A DNA stretch of 64,000 bases from Chersky-840 sp035604715 (GTDB taxonomy: Bacteria > Actinomycetota > Acidimicrobiia > Acidimicrobiales > UBA8190): assembly GCA_963731665.1 (NCBI GenBank), contig CAVSWP010000002.1:62001-126000 (forward strand), given 5' to 3'. The notes under the pieces were generated by a model, which did no database searches, was not told where the DNA came from, and saw only the letters and a program-made list of their open reading frames with translations. The translations under genes were made by a program, and so were the position numbers. Positions 8,347 to 16,820 of the stretch are shown one piece after another. How positions within the stretch are numbered: position 1 is the first letter of the stretch; every line of letters starts with the position of its first letter.

Positions 8347-9162
8347 ATGGAAACGCTCGAGGGCAAGGTCGCCGTCGTCACGGGCGGGGCGTCAGGGATC
8401 GGCTTGGCGAGCTGTCGACGGCTGGTTTCTCTGGGCGCCCGGGTCGTGGTGGTCGACGCCAATGCCGACGGCGCGGCGCGGGCCGCCGAGGAGCTCGGCG
8501 GCGTCGCCGTGCACGCCGATGTGGGCAAGACCGGCGAGTGGTCCCGGGTCCTCGAGGCGGCCCGCACCCTGGGCGGCGTCGACGTGGCCTATCTCAATGC
8601 CGGCGTCACCACCGGTGAAGAGGACATCACCAAGCTCACCGACGAGCAGTACCGCCGCATCCTGTCGGTGAACGTCGACGGCATCGTCTTCGGCACGCGC
8701 GCCGTGGTGCCGGAGATGGCGGCCCGCGGCGGTGGGGCGGTGGTGGCCACGTCCTCGCTCGCCGGCATCGTGGCGTTTGCCGGAGACCCGATCTACACCC
8801 TCACCAAGCACGCCGTGGTGGGCTTCGTCCGGGCCGTCGCGCCCCGCCTGGCCGAGCACAACATCACCATCAACGCCATCTGCCCGGGCCTGGTCGACAC
8901 GCCGTTGATCGACGGCGAGATCCGCGACAGCCTGGCGGGAGCGGGGTTCCCACTGATCCCCGCCGAAGCGGTCGCCGAGGCCGTCGTCGGTTGCGTCCTG
9001 GGTGGGGAGACCGGTCAGGCCGTGGTCGTGCAACTGGGACGTGAACCGGTGGCCTACCGCTTCGGACGTCCCCCCGGGCCCCGGGCTCCCGGGGTGGAGG
9101 GCCGGATTCCTCCCGAATGGCTGGCCGATTCGGGAGCGCCGCCGCCACGCCCGGACGCCTGA
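8347..9162 (+). CDS. short-chain dehydrogenase/reductase
   Basis: A 271-residue classical SDR. The cofactor loop is TGGASGIG at residues 13-20, NAG is conserved, the catalytic Ser lies in ATSSLAG and the YxxxK pair in YTLTK. It should be an NAD(P)-dependent oxidoreductase on an alcohol/ketone substrate that cannot be named. The ATG at 8347 follows a strong GAGGAGG ribosome site; a GTG three bases earlier is less well placed. Confidence 0.85.
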   Translation: METLEGKVAVVTGGASGIGLASCRRLVSLGARVVVVDANADGAARAAEELGGVAVHADVGKTGEWSRVLEAARTLGGVDVAYLNAGVTTGEEDITKLTDEQYRRILSVNVDGIVFGTRAVVPEMAARGGGAVVATSSLAGIVAFAGDPIYTLTKHAVVGFVRAVAPRLAEHNITINAICPGLVDTPLIDGEIRDSLAGAGFPLIPAEAVAEAVVGCVLGGETGQAVVVQLGREPVAYRFGRPPGPRAPGVEGRIPPEWLADSGAPPPRPDA

Positions 9163-9189
9163 CAGCGCCGAGCGGGGCCAGGCGCGGCG

Positions 9190-10320
9190 TCAGGGCCGGC
9201 CGGCGCCGACGAGACCGCTCGTCCAGATCCCCGTGATCTGGATCTTGGTGCCCGTCTCCATGGCCTGGACCATCTCGCCGGGGCCGACGTACATGGTGAC
9301 GTGGCCGATGGTGCCCCCTTCCCGGTAGAAGAGGAGGTCACCGGGCTGAAGGTCCGAGAGCGGGACGTGCACGGTCTCGTCGTACTGGGCGGCTGCGGAG
9401 TGAGACAGGCCGATGCCGGCATGTGCCCACGCCCACATGGTCAAACCCGAGCAGTCGAATCCGCTCCCGGGAGACGCCCCGGCCCACACGTAGGGGACGC
9501 CGATCTGCGATTCCGCCGCGGCCACGGCCTCGGCGCCCCCGCCCCCGGGTACGGCGGGGACCGGGCTCAGACCGTCGAGGGCGCCGGCTTGTTGCGATGC
9601 GGCCACCCGCGCCTGGAAGGCAGCGGCCTGCGCGGCGGCCTCGGCCGCCTGGCGCTGGGCCACGAGGGTGGCGATGTTTCCCTTGAGCTTCGACAGCGTG
9701 GCCTGCTGATCGGCGAGCTCTGACTGCGCACCTTGCTTGGCGATCTGCGCAGCGCTCAGCGTGGCTTGGGCTTCGGACTGCGTCTTGGCCAGTTCGCTCT
9801 CCTGCGCGCTCAACACGCTTTCGGACTGGTTCAAGCGGTCGATGGCATCCGAGACACTGGCACTGGCCACCTGCTGATACTCCTGGACGGCGGCGGCGCG
9901 CTCTCCTCCCGGTGCGAAGAGCTGTTCGAGGCCGCTGCTCGAACCACCCGACGTGTAGTCGGCGACGGCCAATTGGCGCAGCTGTCCACGCGTGGTCGCC
10001 ACCTGCGTCCTGGTCTGGGCGATGTGCGTCTGCGTCTGGCCCAGCTGCTCGTCGAGCTGCTGAACGTGGATCTGGTCCTGGTCGTACTGCTCGGAGAGCA
10101 CGGCGAGTTGCTCTCCCTGCGCCTGGATCTGGGCCGCGATCCGGGCCGCTTGCGCCTGGGCGCTCTGGAGCTGATCGGCCCCCGCCGGGGCCGCCGATAT
10201 CAGTGCCGGTCCCGCGATGAAGGCCACGGCCACCACCGCCGAAACGAGTCGACTGAACCGCGGGAACCGCCGAGTCCGCCAACCCGGCTGCGCCTTCGAG
10301 TACTGCTCGAGGCATGTCAC
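9190..10320 (-). CDS. NlpC/P60 family peptidoglycan hydrolase with N-terminal coiled coil (second copy)
   Basis: A paralogue of the protein at 2788-4059, 376 residues long, with a signal peptide ending near APAGAD, a long coiled coil and a C-terminal NlpC/P60 domain. The catalytic Cys is in DCSGLTMWAW and the His in GHVTMYVG. The linker is shorter than in the first copy. The frame is open to 10536, but the GTG at 10320 gives a normal signal peptide and shares CTGTTGTGAC with the other copy. A TTGCCC-N17-TAGACA promoter-like pair lies directly upstream. Confidence 0.85.
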   Translation of the reverse strand: MTCLEQYSKAQPGWRTRRFPRFSRLVSAVVAVAFIAGPALISAAPAGADQLQSAQAQAARIAAQIQAQGEQLAVLSEQYDQDQIHVQQLDEQLGQTQTHIAQTRTQVATTRGQLRQLAVADYTSGGSSSGLEQLFAPGGERAAAVQEYQQVASASVSDAIDRLNQSESVLSAQESELAKTQSEAQATLSAAQIAKQGAQSELADQQATLSKLKGNIATLVAQRQAAEAAAQAAAFQARVAASQQAGALDGLSPVPAVPGGGGAEAVAAAESQIGVPYVWAGASPGSGFDCSGLTMWAWAHAGIGLSHSAAAQYDETVHVPLSDLQPGDLLFYREGGTIGHVTMYVGPGEMVQAMETGTKIQITGIWTSGLVGAGRP

Positions 10321-10438
10321 AACAGCCTCGTGTCTATCAACCGTGGCCGCGCGGGGCAAGCATTTGCCCACTTCGGGGCCTCGGCGGGCCACGTCCAGGC
10401 GCTGGAATGGTGACGTCGTGTCCGTGGCCGGGTGCAGA

Positions 10439-10444
10439 TAGCGT
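10439..10444 (+). promoter_or_regulatory. -10 element TAGCGT, leaderless spacing
   Basis: TAGCGT ends seven bases before the GTG at 10452. Confidence 0.45.
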
Positions 10445-10451
10445 CGCGAGC

Positions 10452-11105
10452 GTGCATCCCATCGAGCGGCTTCGCTACGTGGCCCGCGCCGGATGGGCGC
10501 CCCCGGCCGTGCTCGCCGCCGAGGCGGCGTGGGCATTGGGTGACCTGGCCATGCACGAAGAGACGGCCGTCGTGCCCGCCTGCCGCCGGCTGCTGGATCG
10601 CCATCCTGGATGCGGGCCCCTGTGGTGGGTGTCGGCTCGCATCCTCACCGCCGGGGATGCCGTGGAGGAAGCCGAGCGCTGCGTGGACGCGCTCGAGTCC
10701 GACCCCACGTCCGACCTCCTGCACGAGGATCTCGGTGCCGCCCGTCGGACGGTCCGCCATGGAGGCGTGGGCGACGTCGCCAGCGCCGATGTCGTCGTGG
10801 TCGAGGTCGATGCCATCGGCCCCGGCGGCATGGTCCTCGATGCCGATGACATGGGTCTGATCGAGGCGGCGCGTGCTGTCGAGGTGCCGGTGTGGGTCGA
10901 AGCCGGGGTCGGCCGGGTGCTGCCCCCCAGGCTGTGGGACGCCCTCGTACGCCGACTCGAGAGTGCCCGGGCCCCTCGGGCCGCGACGGTGGTGGGTCTC
11001 GACGGCATCGACCGGGTGGCGGTGCCGGTGGGCGTGCAGAGCGTGGCGGTGGCTCTCGCCGGTGGCGACTGTCCGGAGCCCGGCGAGCTGTTGGCGCGCT
11101 GGTAG
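10452..11105 (+). CDS. hypothetical protein, possible ISOCOT-like fold
   Basis: A 217-residue soluble protein that I do not recognise with certainty. An N-terminal helical half (HPIERLRYVARA, AWALGDLAMHEE) leads into a Rossmann-like half with alternating hydrophobic strands (ADVVVVEVDAIG, VPVWVEAGVGRVLPP). The segment GPGGMVLDADDMGLIEAA resembles the eIF-2B alpha/ribose-isomerase (ISOCOT) superfamily, but this is a weak impression. The GTG at 10452 is supported by the TAGCGT hexamer upstream; the longer frame from 10314 would overlap the NlpC promoter. Confidence 0.6.
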   Translation: MHPIERLRYVARAGWAPPAVLAAEAAWALGDLAMHEETAVVPACRRLLDRHPGCGPLWWVSARILTAGDAVEEAERCVDALESDPTSDLLHEDLGAARRTVRHGGVGDVASADVVVVEVDAIGPGGMVLDADDMGLIEAARAVEVPVWVEAGVGRVLPPRLWDALVRRLESARAPRAATVVGLDGIDRVAVPVGVQSVAVALAGGDCPEPGELLARW

Positions 11106-11138
11106 CGGAATCGATCGACGTTCGGCGGTCGTCATCGC

Positions 11139-11144
11139 TAGGGT
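11139..11144 (+). promoter_or_regulatory. -10 element TAGGGT, near-leaderless spacing
   Basis: TAGGGT ends eight bases before the ATG at 11153. Confidence 0.35.
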
Positions 11145-11152
11145 CGGCGTCC

Positions 11153-11833
11153 ATGGGCGAGATGATCGATTTTCCGAGCAATGGATCGCACGGCCAGGGC
11201 TATCTGGCCTTGCCTCCCTCGGGCACGGGCCCGGGTGTGATCGTGATCCAGGAGTGGTGGGGCCTCGTACCGCACATCGAGGACGTCTGTGACCGCTTGG
11301 CGGCCGAGGGGTTCGTGGCGTTGGCGCCCGACCTGTACCGGGGCAAGAAGGCTTCAGAGCCCGACGAGGCCGGGAAGGAGATGATGGCGCTGCAACTCGA
11401 CCGGGCCGGCAAGGACATGTCGGGGGCCGTGGACGAGCTACGGCGGCGTTCGGCCGCCGACAAGGTCGGGGTCGTCGGGTTCTGCATGGGCGGCGGGCTC
11501 GCCCTGGTGTTGGCCACCCAAAGGCCTGACGCCGTCGACGCCTGCGTGGCGTTCTACGGGCTCGTCCCGTGGCCCGACGCGCAGCCCGACTACTCGAAGC
11601 TGTCAGCCGCGGTGCTCCTGCACGTGGCCGGCAACGACGAGTACTTCTCCCCCGAGGCGGCCCGCGCCCTCGAGGAGCAACTCGGTCAGATGGGCAAGCA
11701 GGTCGAGCTCCACGTCTACGACGGGACGGACCACGCCTTCTTCAACGACACGCGCCCTGAGGTCTACGACGCCGGCGCGTCGGCCACGGCGTGGGCCCGG
11801 ACGATCGACTTCTTCCACACCCGCCTGGGGTGA
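11153..11833 (+). CDS. dienelactone hydrolase family protein
   Basis: A 226-residue alpha/beta hydrolase. The DLH triad is visible: Cys in GFCMGG (about residue 116), Asp in the strand before the YFSPEAA region, and His in DGTDHAFFND (about residue 194). The Glu of VIQEWWG that switches the Cys in true DLH is also present. It should hydrolyse a lactone or thioester; carboxymethylenebutenolide is the textbook substrate but is not proven here. The next gene overlaps its stop by four bases. Confidence 0.87.
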   Translation: MGEMIDFPSNGSHGQGYLALPPSGTGPGVIVIQEWWGLVPHIEDVCDRLAAEGFVALAPDLYRGKKASEPDEAGKEMMALQLDRAGKDMSGAVDELRRRSAADKVGVVGFCMGGGLALVLATQRPDAVDACVAFYGLVPWPDAQPDYSKLSAAVLLHVAGNDEYFSPEAARALEEQLGQMGKQVELHVYDGTDHAFFNDTRPEVYDAGASATAWARTIDFFHTRLG

Positions 11834-13065
11834 CTCCCTCCTCGGGCGGACCGGGCGCCGTCGTCGACCGCTACCTCCACTTGGGACTGCGCATCGGGCG
11901 CCACATCGACGGACTGGTGGACGCCTACTACGGCCCCGAAAAGCTGGCCGAGCAGGTGGCTCAGGCCCCGCCGTCCAGTCCCGGTCAATTGGTCAGCGAC
12001 GGCCGGGCCCTTCTGGCCGATCTGGACGCCGGCGCGCCGCTCGACGAGGGCTCGGGAGTCCAACCGACTCCCGTCCCCGACGCCGGGCGTCGCCGGCGCT
12101 GGTTGCGGGCCCAGACGGTGGGCCTGCTGACCACGGCCCGACGCCTGGCGGGCGAGCCCATCTCCTACGCCGACGAGGTCGAGGGCTGCTACGGCGTCCG
12201 ACCCACACCGGTCCCCGAAGAGGACTTGGCGGCCGCGCACCGGCGTCTCGACGAAGCCCTCCCGGGATCGGGACCGCTCCGAGAGCGATTGATCTCATGG
12301 CGAGAGTCGCACGCCGTGGCTGTCGAGCGTCTGCCGGGAGCCATCGCCTCCCTGGCGGAGGACCTGCGCGAGCGCACCCAACGACTCTTCGGCCTGCCCG
12401 AGGGTGAGCACATCGAATTCGAGCTGGTCACGGACAAGCCGTGGTCGGGGTTCAACACGTATTTGGGCGGGCTGCGTTCACGGGTGTCGGTGAACACCGA
12501 CCTGCCGGTCCTGTCGACGACACTCGCCCATCTCGTCGCGCACGAGGCGTACCCGGGGCACCACACCGAACACTGCCGCAAGGAAGTGTCCCTGGTACGG
12601 CGCCGGCACTGGTTGGAGGAGACGATCTTCCTCGTCGGCACGCCCCAGTGCCTGATCGCCGAAGGGCTCGCCGATCTCGGGCTCGAAGTGGTGCTCGGTC
12701 CGAGGCCCGAACCGGTGGTGGCCGATCACCTCCGACCGCTCGGTATCCGCTACGACGCCGAAGTCATCGCCGCGCTGTCCGAGGCGAGCGAGGCCCTCGG
12801 GTCCGTGCGCGCCAACGCCGCGTGGCGGCTGCATGCCGAAGGCGCCCAACCCGACGTGGTCGTGGACGAGGTGGTCCGCTGGGGCCTGCTTCCCAGGGAC
12901 AGAGCCACCAAAGCCGTCGAGTTCCTGTTGCACCCGACGTGGCGTGCCTATGTCACGTGCTACGTCGAGGGTCTGCGGCTGTGTCGTGGCTTCGTCGGCG
13001 GGGACCCGGCGCGCTTCACCCGGCTCTTGAGCGAACAGCTCGTTCCCGACGACCTGGCGGCGTAG
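11830..13065 (+). CDS. DUF885-like putative metallopeptidase
   Basis: A 411-residue protein with the motif VAHEAYPGHHTEH near residue 240, matching the HExxPGHH signature of DUF885 proteins, which are thought to be zinc peptidases. There is no signal peptide, so it is cytoplasmic. The N-terminal region is helical and includes DRYLHLGLRIGRHIDG. The GTG at 11830 overlaps the dienelactone hydrolase stop (GTGA), so the two genes are co-transcribed. The substrate is unknown. Confidence 0.72.
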   Translation: MTPSSGGPGAVVDRYLHLGLRIGRHIDGLVDAYYGPEKLAEQVAQAPPSSPGQLVSDGRALLADLDAGAPLDEGSGVQPTPVPDAGRRRRWLRAQTVGLLTTARRLAGEPISYADEVEGCYGVRPTPVPEEDLAAAHRRLDEALPGSGPLRERLISWRESHAVAVERLPGAIASLAEDLRERTQRLFGLPEGEHIEFELVTDKPWSGFNTYLGGLRSRVSVNTDLPVLSTTLAHLVAHEAYPGHHTEHCRKEVSLVRRRHWLEETIFLVGTPQCLIAEGLADLGLEVVLGPRPEPVVADHLRPLGIRYDAEVIAALSEASEALGSVRANAAWRLHAEGAQPDVVVDEVVRWGLLPRDRATKAVEFLLHPTWRAYVTCYVEGLRLCRGFVGGDPARFTRLLSEQLVPDDLAA

Positions 13066-13124
13066 GTCCGTCCTGCCATCGTCGCCCATCGGCGACGTCT
13101 TGGAGCGCTGTCAACGGACACAGG

Positions 13125-13130
13125 TAGCAT
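13125..13130 (+). promoter_or_regulatory. -10 element TAGCAT, leaderless spacing
   Basis: TAGCAT ends six bases before the ATG at 13137. Confidence 0.45.
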
Positions 13131-13136
13131 GAGGTC

Positions 13137-14075
13137 ATGTCCGAACGCAGCCGGAGTCTTCCCCGTCGATCCTGCTTCTCCACGCCGGGATCGAACGAGC
13201 GCTTTCTCGAGAAGGCGCCCTCGGTGCCTGCCGACATGTCGTTCCTCGACCTGGAGGACTCCGTCGCCCCGCTCGAGAAGGAGGCGGCGCGGGCCAAGGT
13301 CGTCGAGGCCATCCGCAAACAACCCTGGGACGACCGTGTGCTGTGCGTCCGCATCAACGCGTGGGACACGGAGTGGACGTACGGGGACGTCATCGAGGTG
13401 GTCGGCAATGCCGGTGAGCGCCTCGACGAGGTCATGCTGCCCAAGGTGCAGTCGGCGGCCGAGGTCGTGGCTCTCGACCTCCTGCTCACCCAGGTCGAGA
13501 AGAGAAATGGCCTGCGGGTGGGGCACATCGGCATCGAGGCGCAGATCGAGACCACTCGAGGCCTGATAAACGTGGACGACATCTGCGCGGCGTCCCCCCG
13601 GCTCGAGACCATCATCTTCGGGCCCGCCGACTTCGCCGCATCGATGGAGATGCCGGTGCTCACCGGCGGCGTGCAGATCCCGGAGTACCCCGGCGATCAC
13701 TTCCATTACGTGTTCAGCCGGATCCTCATGGCGGGGCGCGCCAACGGCTTGCAGGTCATCGACGGTCCCTACCTCAGGGTCAAGGACATGGACGGGCTGC
13801 GCGACTTCACGCAACGCACCCGGGTGCTGGGCTACGACGGGAAGTGGGCCCTCACGCCCGACCAGGTCACCGTGTTGAACGAGATGTACTCGCCCACGCA
13901 GGAACAATTCGACCACGCGTGGGACATCCTCGACGCCTATCAGAAGGCGACCGAGGACGACCGCAAGGGTGCGGTGATGTTCGGTGACGAGATGATCGAC
14001 GAGGCCAGCCGCAAGATGGCCACGAAATTCGTGGCTCGCGGGGAGCGGGCCGGGTTCAGTCGCTCGAAGGCCTAG
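13137..14075 (+). CDS. CoA-ester lyase (HpcH/HpaI / CitE-like)
   Basis: A 312-residue TIM-barrel lyase that cleaves a beta-hydroxyacyl-CoA (malyl-, methylmalyl- or citramalyl-CoA type) into acetyl-CoA or propionyl-CoA and an oxoacid. The motif SFLDLEDSVAP carries the acidic metal ligands, and QIETTRGLINVDDI and FGPADFAASM are typical of the family. The 3' end overlaps the convergent acyl-CoA dehydrogenase by 20 bases. A MaoC-type gene lies 2.7 kb away; mycobacteria cluster similar genes (Rv2498c-Rv2500c) in branched-chain acid breakdown. The exact substrate is inference. Confidence 0.82.
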   Translation: MSERSRSLPRRSCFSTPGSNERFLEKAPSVPADMSFLDLEDSVAPLEKEAARAKVVEAIRKQPWDDRVLCVRINAWDTEWTYGDVIEVVGNAGERLDEVMLPKVQSAAEVVALDLLLTQVEKRNGLRVGHIGIEAQIETTRGLINVDDICAASPRLETIIFGPADFAASMEMPVLTGGVQIPEYPGDHFHYVFSRILMAGRANGLQVIDGPYLRVKDMDGLRDFTQRTRVLGYDGKWALTPDQVTVLNEMYSPTQEQFDHAWDILDAYQKATEDDRKGAVMFGDEMIDEASRKMATKFVARGERAGFSRSKA

Positions 14076-15702
14076 GCGCGCACTGCTCGACCAGCCGTCG
14101 GGCCACCACCTTGAGGGCCAAGGTCTCGTCGGCCCCTTCGAAGATCGACAGCACCCGGGCGTCGACGAAGTAGCGGCTCACCGGGAATTCCTCGGCGTAG
14201 CCCATCCCTCCGTGGATCTGCATGGCCTCGCGTGTCACCCATTCGGCGGCGCGGCACACGTAGGCCTTGAGCATGGATGCTTCGAGCGTCCCGTCGCCGG
14301 TGGCCATGAGCCGGGCGACCTCGTAGGCGAACTGGCGGGCCACCTGGATGAGGACCGCCATGCGGGTGAGCTTGGCCTGGGTCAGCTGGTATTGGCCGAT
14401 GGGCTGCCCGAAGACCACCCGGTTCGCGGCGTAGTCCGACGCCGCCTCGTAGGCCGCCTGCATCACCCCGACGGCCCGGGCGGCGGTCTGCAGCCGGCCG
14501 TTCTCGAACCCCGCCATCTGGGAGTAAAAGCCCCGGCCCACGCCGTCTTCGCCCCCCACCAGGTTGGCATCGGGGACGAACCAGTTCTCGAAGGAGATCT
14601 CGTAGGAGTGCATGCCCCGGTAACCCAGGGTGTCGATGGGCCGACCCTCCATCCGCCCCGGGGGGTCGCGGCGGGCCTCGGACTCCGGGTCCTGGGTGAA
14701 CACGAAGCCAGCGCCGTCGCCTCGGGGTTTCTCGACCACGAACAGCGACAGGCCCCGGTGGGCCTTGGCGCGGTCGGGGTCGGTTCGGGCCAGGAGCATG
14801 AGCACGTCGGCTCGAGCTGCGAACGTGCACCACGTCTTCACGCCGTTGACCAACCACCCGCCCTCGGTACGCGCCGCGGCGGTGACGATGGCGGCCACGT
14901 CGGAGCCGAAGTCCGGCTCGGTGACCGCCACCGCGTTCATCACCTCTCCGGATGCCAGTTTCGGCAACCACGTCTGCTTCTGCTCGTCGGTGCCCCCCGC
15001 CACCAGGGCGCGGCTGAGGATCTCGGGGCGGGTGATCAACGACCCGCCGGCGCCGAGCGACCCCCAAGACAGCTCCTCGGTGGCCACCACCATTCCCATG
15101 TAGTCGCTGGCACCACCGGTGGCGAACCCGCCGTACTCCTCGGGGATCGACAGCCCCAACGCGCCCATCTCGGCCAGGCCCGAGATGATCTCCTCGGGGA
15201 TGTCGGCGTTGGCGCGGTGGATGTGCTCGGCGTGAGGGCGGATCTGCTCCAGCGCGAACCGGTGGAAGGTCTCGCGCACCAGGGCGAAGTCCGCATCGAG
15301 GTGGCGGCCCCCGTCGATCCCCGCCAAAGAGGCGAGGTACTGCGGACGACGGAAGGCGGTCACGAAGGGCCGCGCCCCCTCCATCCAGCCGGGTGCGGTC
15401 CCGAAGGCGTCCTCTCGACCCACGGTGCGAGCCGCCAGGTCAGCCAGGGCGTCGGCCACGAAGACGCAGGCGATGTGAGCCTCGTCGGCGCCGGCGGTGC
15501 CGTAGGCGAGCGCCGCGTGCGCCGCTCGTACCCCAGCGGCGACGTGGGCGAGGTCGTAGGCCACCACCTGGTCGGCGTCGGGCCCGCCCTGCGCCGCCAA
15601 CCGACGAGCCGCTGCCGACACGATCGACGATGCCAGGTCCACGGCCGCCGCGGCCGCCTCGAGGTCCGGGGCCGGCGAGCCGGCGGCGGGGCCGGAGATC
15701 AC
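14056..15702 (-). CDS. acyl-CoA dehydrogenase (extended N-terminus)
   Basis: A 548-residue FAD enzyme that makes 2-enoyl-CoA from acyl-CoA. It is about 150 residues longer than classical acyl-CoA dehydrogenases because of an extra helical N-terminal part. Core blocks are TEPDFGSDVAA, NGVKTWCTFAARADV, QIHGGMGYAEEFPVSRYF and the catalytic Glu region LSIFEGADE. It overlaps the upstream methyltransferase by four bases, so they form an operon. Its 3' end runs 20 bases into the convergent CoA-ester lyase. Confidence 0.87.
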   Translation of the reverse strand: MISGPAAGSPAPDLEAAAAAVDLASSIVSAAARRLAAQGGPDADQVVAYDLAHVAAGVRAAHAALAYGTAGADEAHIACVFVADALADLAARTVGREDAFGTAPGWMEGARPFVTAFRRPQYLASLAGIDGGRHLDADFALVRETFHRFALEQIRPHAEHIHRANADIPEEIISGLAEMGALGLSIPEEYGGFATGGASDYMGMVVATEELSWGSLGAGGSLITRPEILSRALVAGGTDEQKQTWLPKLASGEVMNAVAVTEPDFGSDVAAIVTAAARTEGGWLVNGVKTWCTFAARADVLMLLARTDPDRAKAHRGLSLFVVEKPRGDGAGFVFTQDPESEARRDPPGRMEGRPIDTLGYRGMHSYEISFENWFVPDANLVGGEDGVGRGFYSQMAGFENGRLQTAARAVGVMQAAYEAASDYAANRVVFGQPIGQYQLTQAKLTRMAVLIQVARQFAYEVARLMATGDGTLEASMLKAYVCRAAEWVTREAMQIHGGMGYAEEFPVSRYFVDARVLSIFEGADETLALKVVARRLVEQCAPRPSSD

Positions 15703-16358
15703 CGGGCGCTCCCGATGGAGCCCGGGGCGCGACCGAGCACGGTCACCAGAGGGGGAAGTACGACCGGGTCGTCCCCGGGGTCGATGTCGGTGAGCGACTC
15801 CAGGTAGGCGGTGACCGGACCGGGCCCGACCCCGGCGGGTGCTTCGGCCCAGGCGTCGACGATGTCGAGGCCGGCGTCCCGGACCAACGCCGGCAAGAGG
15901 GCGCCGATGTCGGGGTGGGGCGGGCCGGGCATGGTCATGGCCACGCCGCCGACGCGACCGGCCGAGGTGATGGGCTCTTGGGCGACGACCCAGCCTCCGG
16001 GCCGCACGGCCTGGCGCATGCGGCGCAGCACCACGGCGGGCTCGACGACGTGCATGAGCAGGAACCGGCAGAACGCCAAGTCGACCGCCTCGGGCAGGAG
16101 CAGGTCCTCACCGGCCTGGGTCACGGCGAGCACCTGACTGAAGGCGGCCGCGGCCTTGGCCACCTCGTCACGGGCACGTGGATCACTGTCGACGGCGTAG
16201 ACGCGCCCCTCGTGTCCCACGATCTCGGCGAGGGCCACCGACACGTCCCCACCGCCGGCACCGACGTCGACGCATCGCCACCCGGGCGCGACGGCGAGTC
16301 GCTCGAGCGCCGTGGCCAGGGGGCGCCGATACACATCGTCGCGCAGGGCGTCCGGCAC
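15699..16358 (-). CDS. class I SAM-dependent methyltransferase
   Basis: A 219-residue methyltransferase. The SAM-binding motif I is VDVGAGGGDVSVAL near residue 40, followed by an acidic residue in VYAVDSDP and FCRFLLMHV for motif II. The open frame extends to 16616, but that would overlap the divergent gene at 16392; the GTG at 16358 begins VPDALRDDVYRRPL, a sensible start for this family. The methyl acceptor is unknown. It is co-transcribed with the acyl-CoA dehydrogenase. Confidence 0.78.
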   Translation of the reverse strand: MPDALRDDVYRRPLATALERLAVAPGWRCVDVGAGGGDVSVALAEIVGHEGRVYAVDSDPRARDEVAKAAAAFSQVLAVTQAGEDLLLPEAVDLAFCRFLLMHVVEPAVVLRRMRQAVRPGGWVVAQEPITSAGRVGGVAMTMPGPPHPDIGALLPALVRDAGLDIVDAWAEAPAGVGPGPVTAYLESLTDIDPGDDPVVLPPLVTVLGRAPGSIGSAR

Positions 16359-16378
16359 GAGGCAGACGCTACCGGCTG

Positions 16379-16384
16379 TAGCCT
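16379..16384 (+). promoter_or_regulatory. -10 element TAGCCT, leaderless spacing
   Basis: TAGCCT ends seven bases before the GTG at 16392. Confidence 0.45.
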
Positions 16385-16391
16385 GCCGGGC

Positions 16392-16820
16392 GTGAAGGTC
16401 ACCATGCTCTTGTGCGACGCGGCGCAGGTCGCCGACGGGAAGCTGTTCGTGCTGGGGGGAGGATGGTCCCTGACGGGGCCCGACCCCATGCCGTCGGGCA
16501 TCGCGCTCAAGATCGACGTGGGGTGGCACGAGGCCGATCAGGTGCACCACTGGGAGCTCTACCTCGAGGACGCCGACGGCCGTCCGGTCATGGTGGACAC
16601 GCCCGACGGAACCCACCCGGTGGAAGTGCGCGGGGAATTCAACGTCGTGCGTCCGACCACCGTGCCTCTGGGGACGCCCATCGACGTGGCCCTGGCGGTC
16701 AACCTCGGCCCCCTCCCTCTCGAGCCCGGCAACCGCTACACCTGGCGCCTCTCCATCGGCGGTGAGTCCGAGGCGGACTGGGCGCTCGGGTTCACCACCC
16801 GTCCTCGGGTTCTGTCGTGA
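16392..16820 (+). CDS. DUF6941-like beta-sandwich protein
   Basis: A 142-residue small soluble protein rich in beta strands. It begins KVTMLLCDAAQVADGKLFVLGGG, resembling the DUF6941 family of actinobacterial proteins, whose function is not known. The strand pattern (WELYLEDADGRPV, NRYTWRLSIGG) suggests an immunoglobulin-like sandwich. It overlaps the next gene by four bases (GTGA) and is likely co-expressed with the MaoC protein and mutY. Confidence 0.7.
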   Translation: MKVTMLLCDAAQVADGKLFVLGGGWSLTGPDPMPSGIALKIDVGWHEADQVHHWELYLEDADGRPVMVDTPDGTHPVEVRGEFNVVRPTTVPLGTPIDVALAVNLGPLPLEPGNRYTWRLSIGGESEADWALGFTTRPRVLS

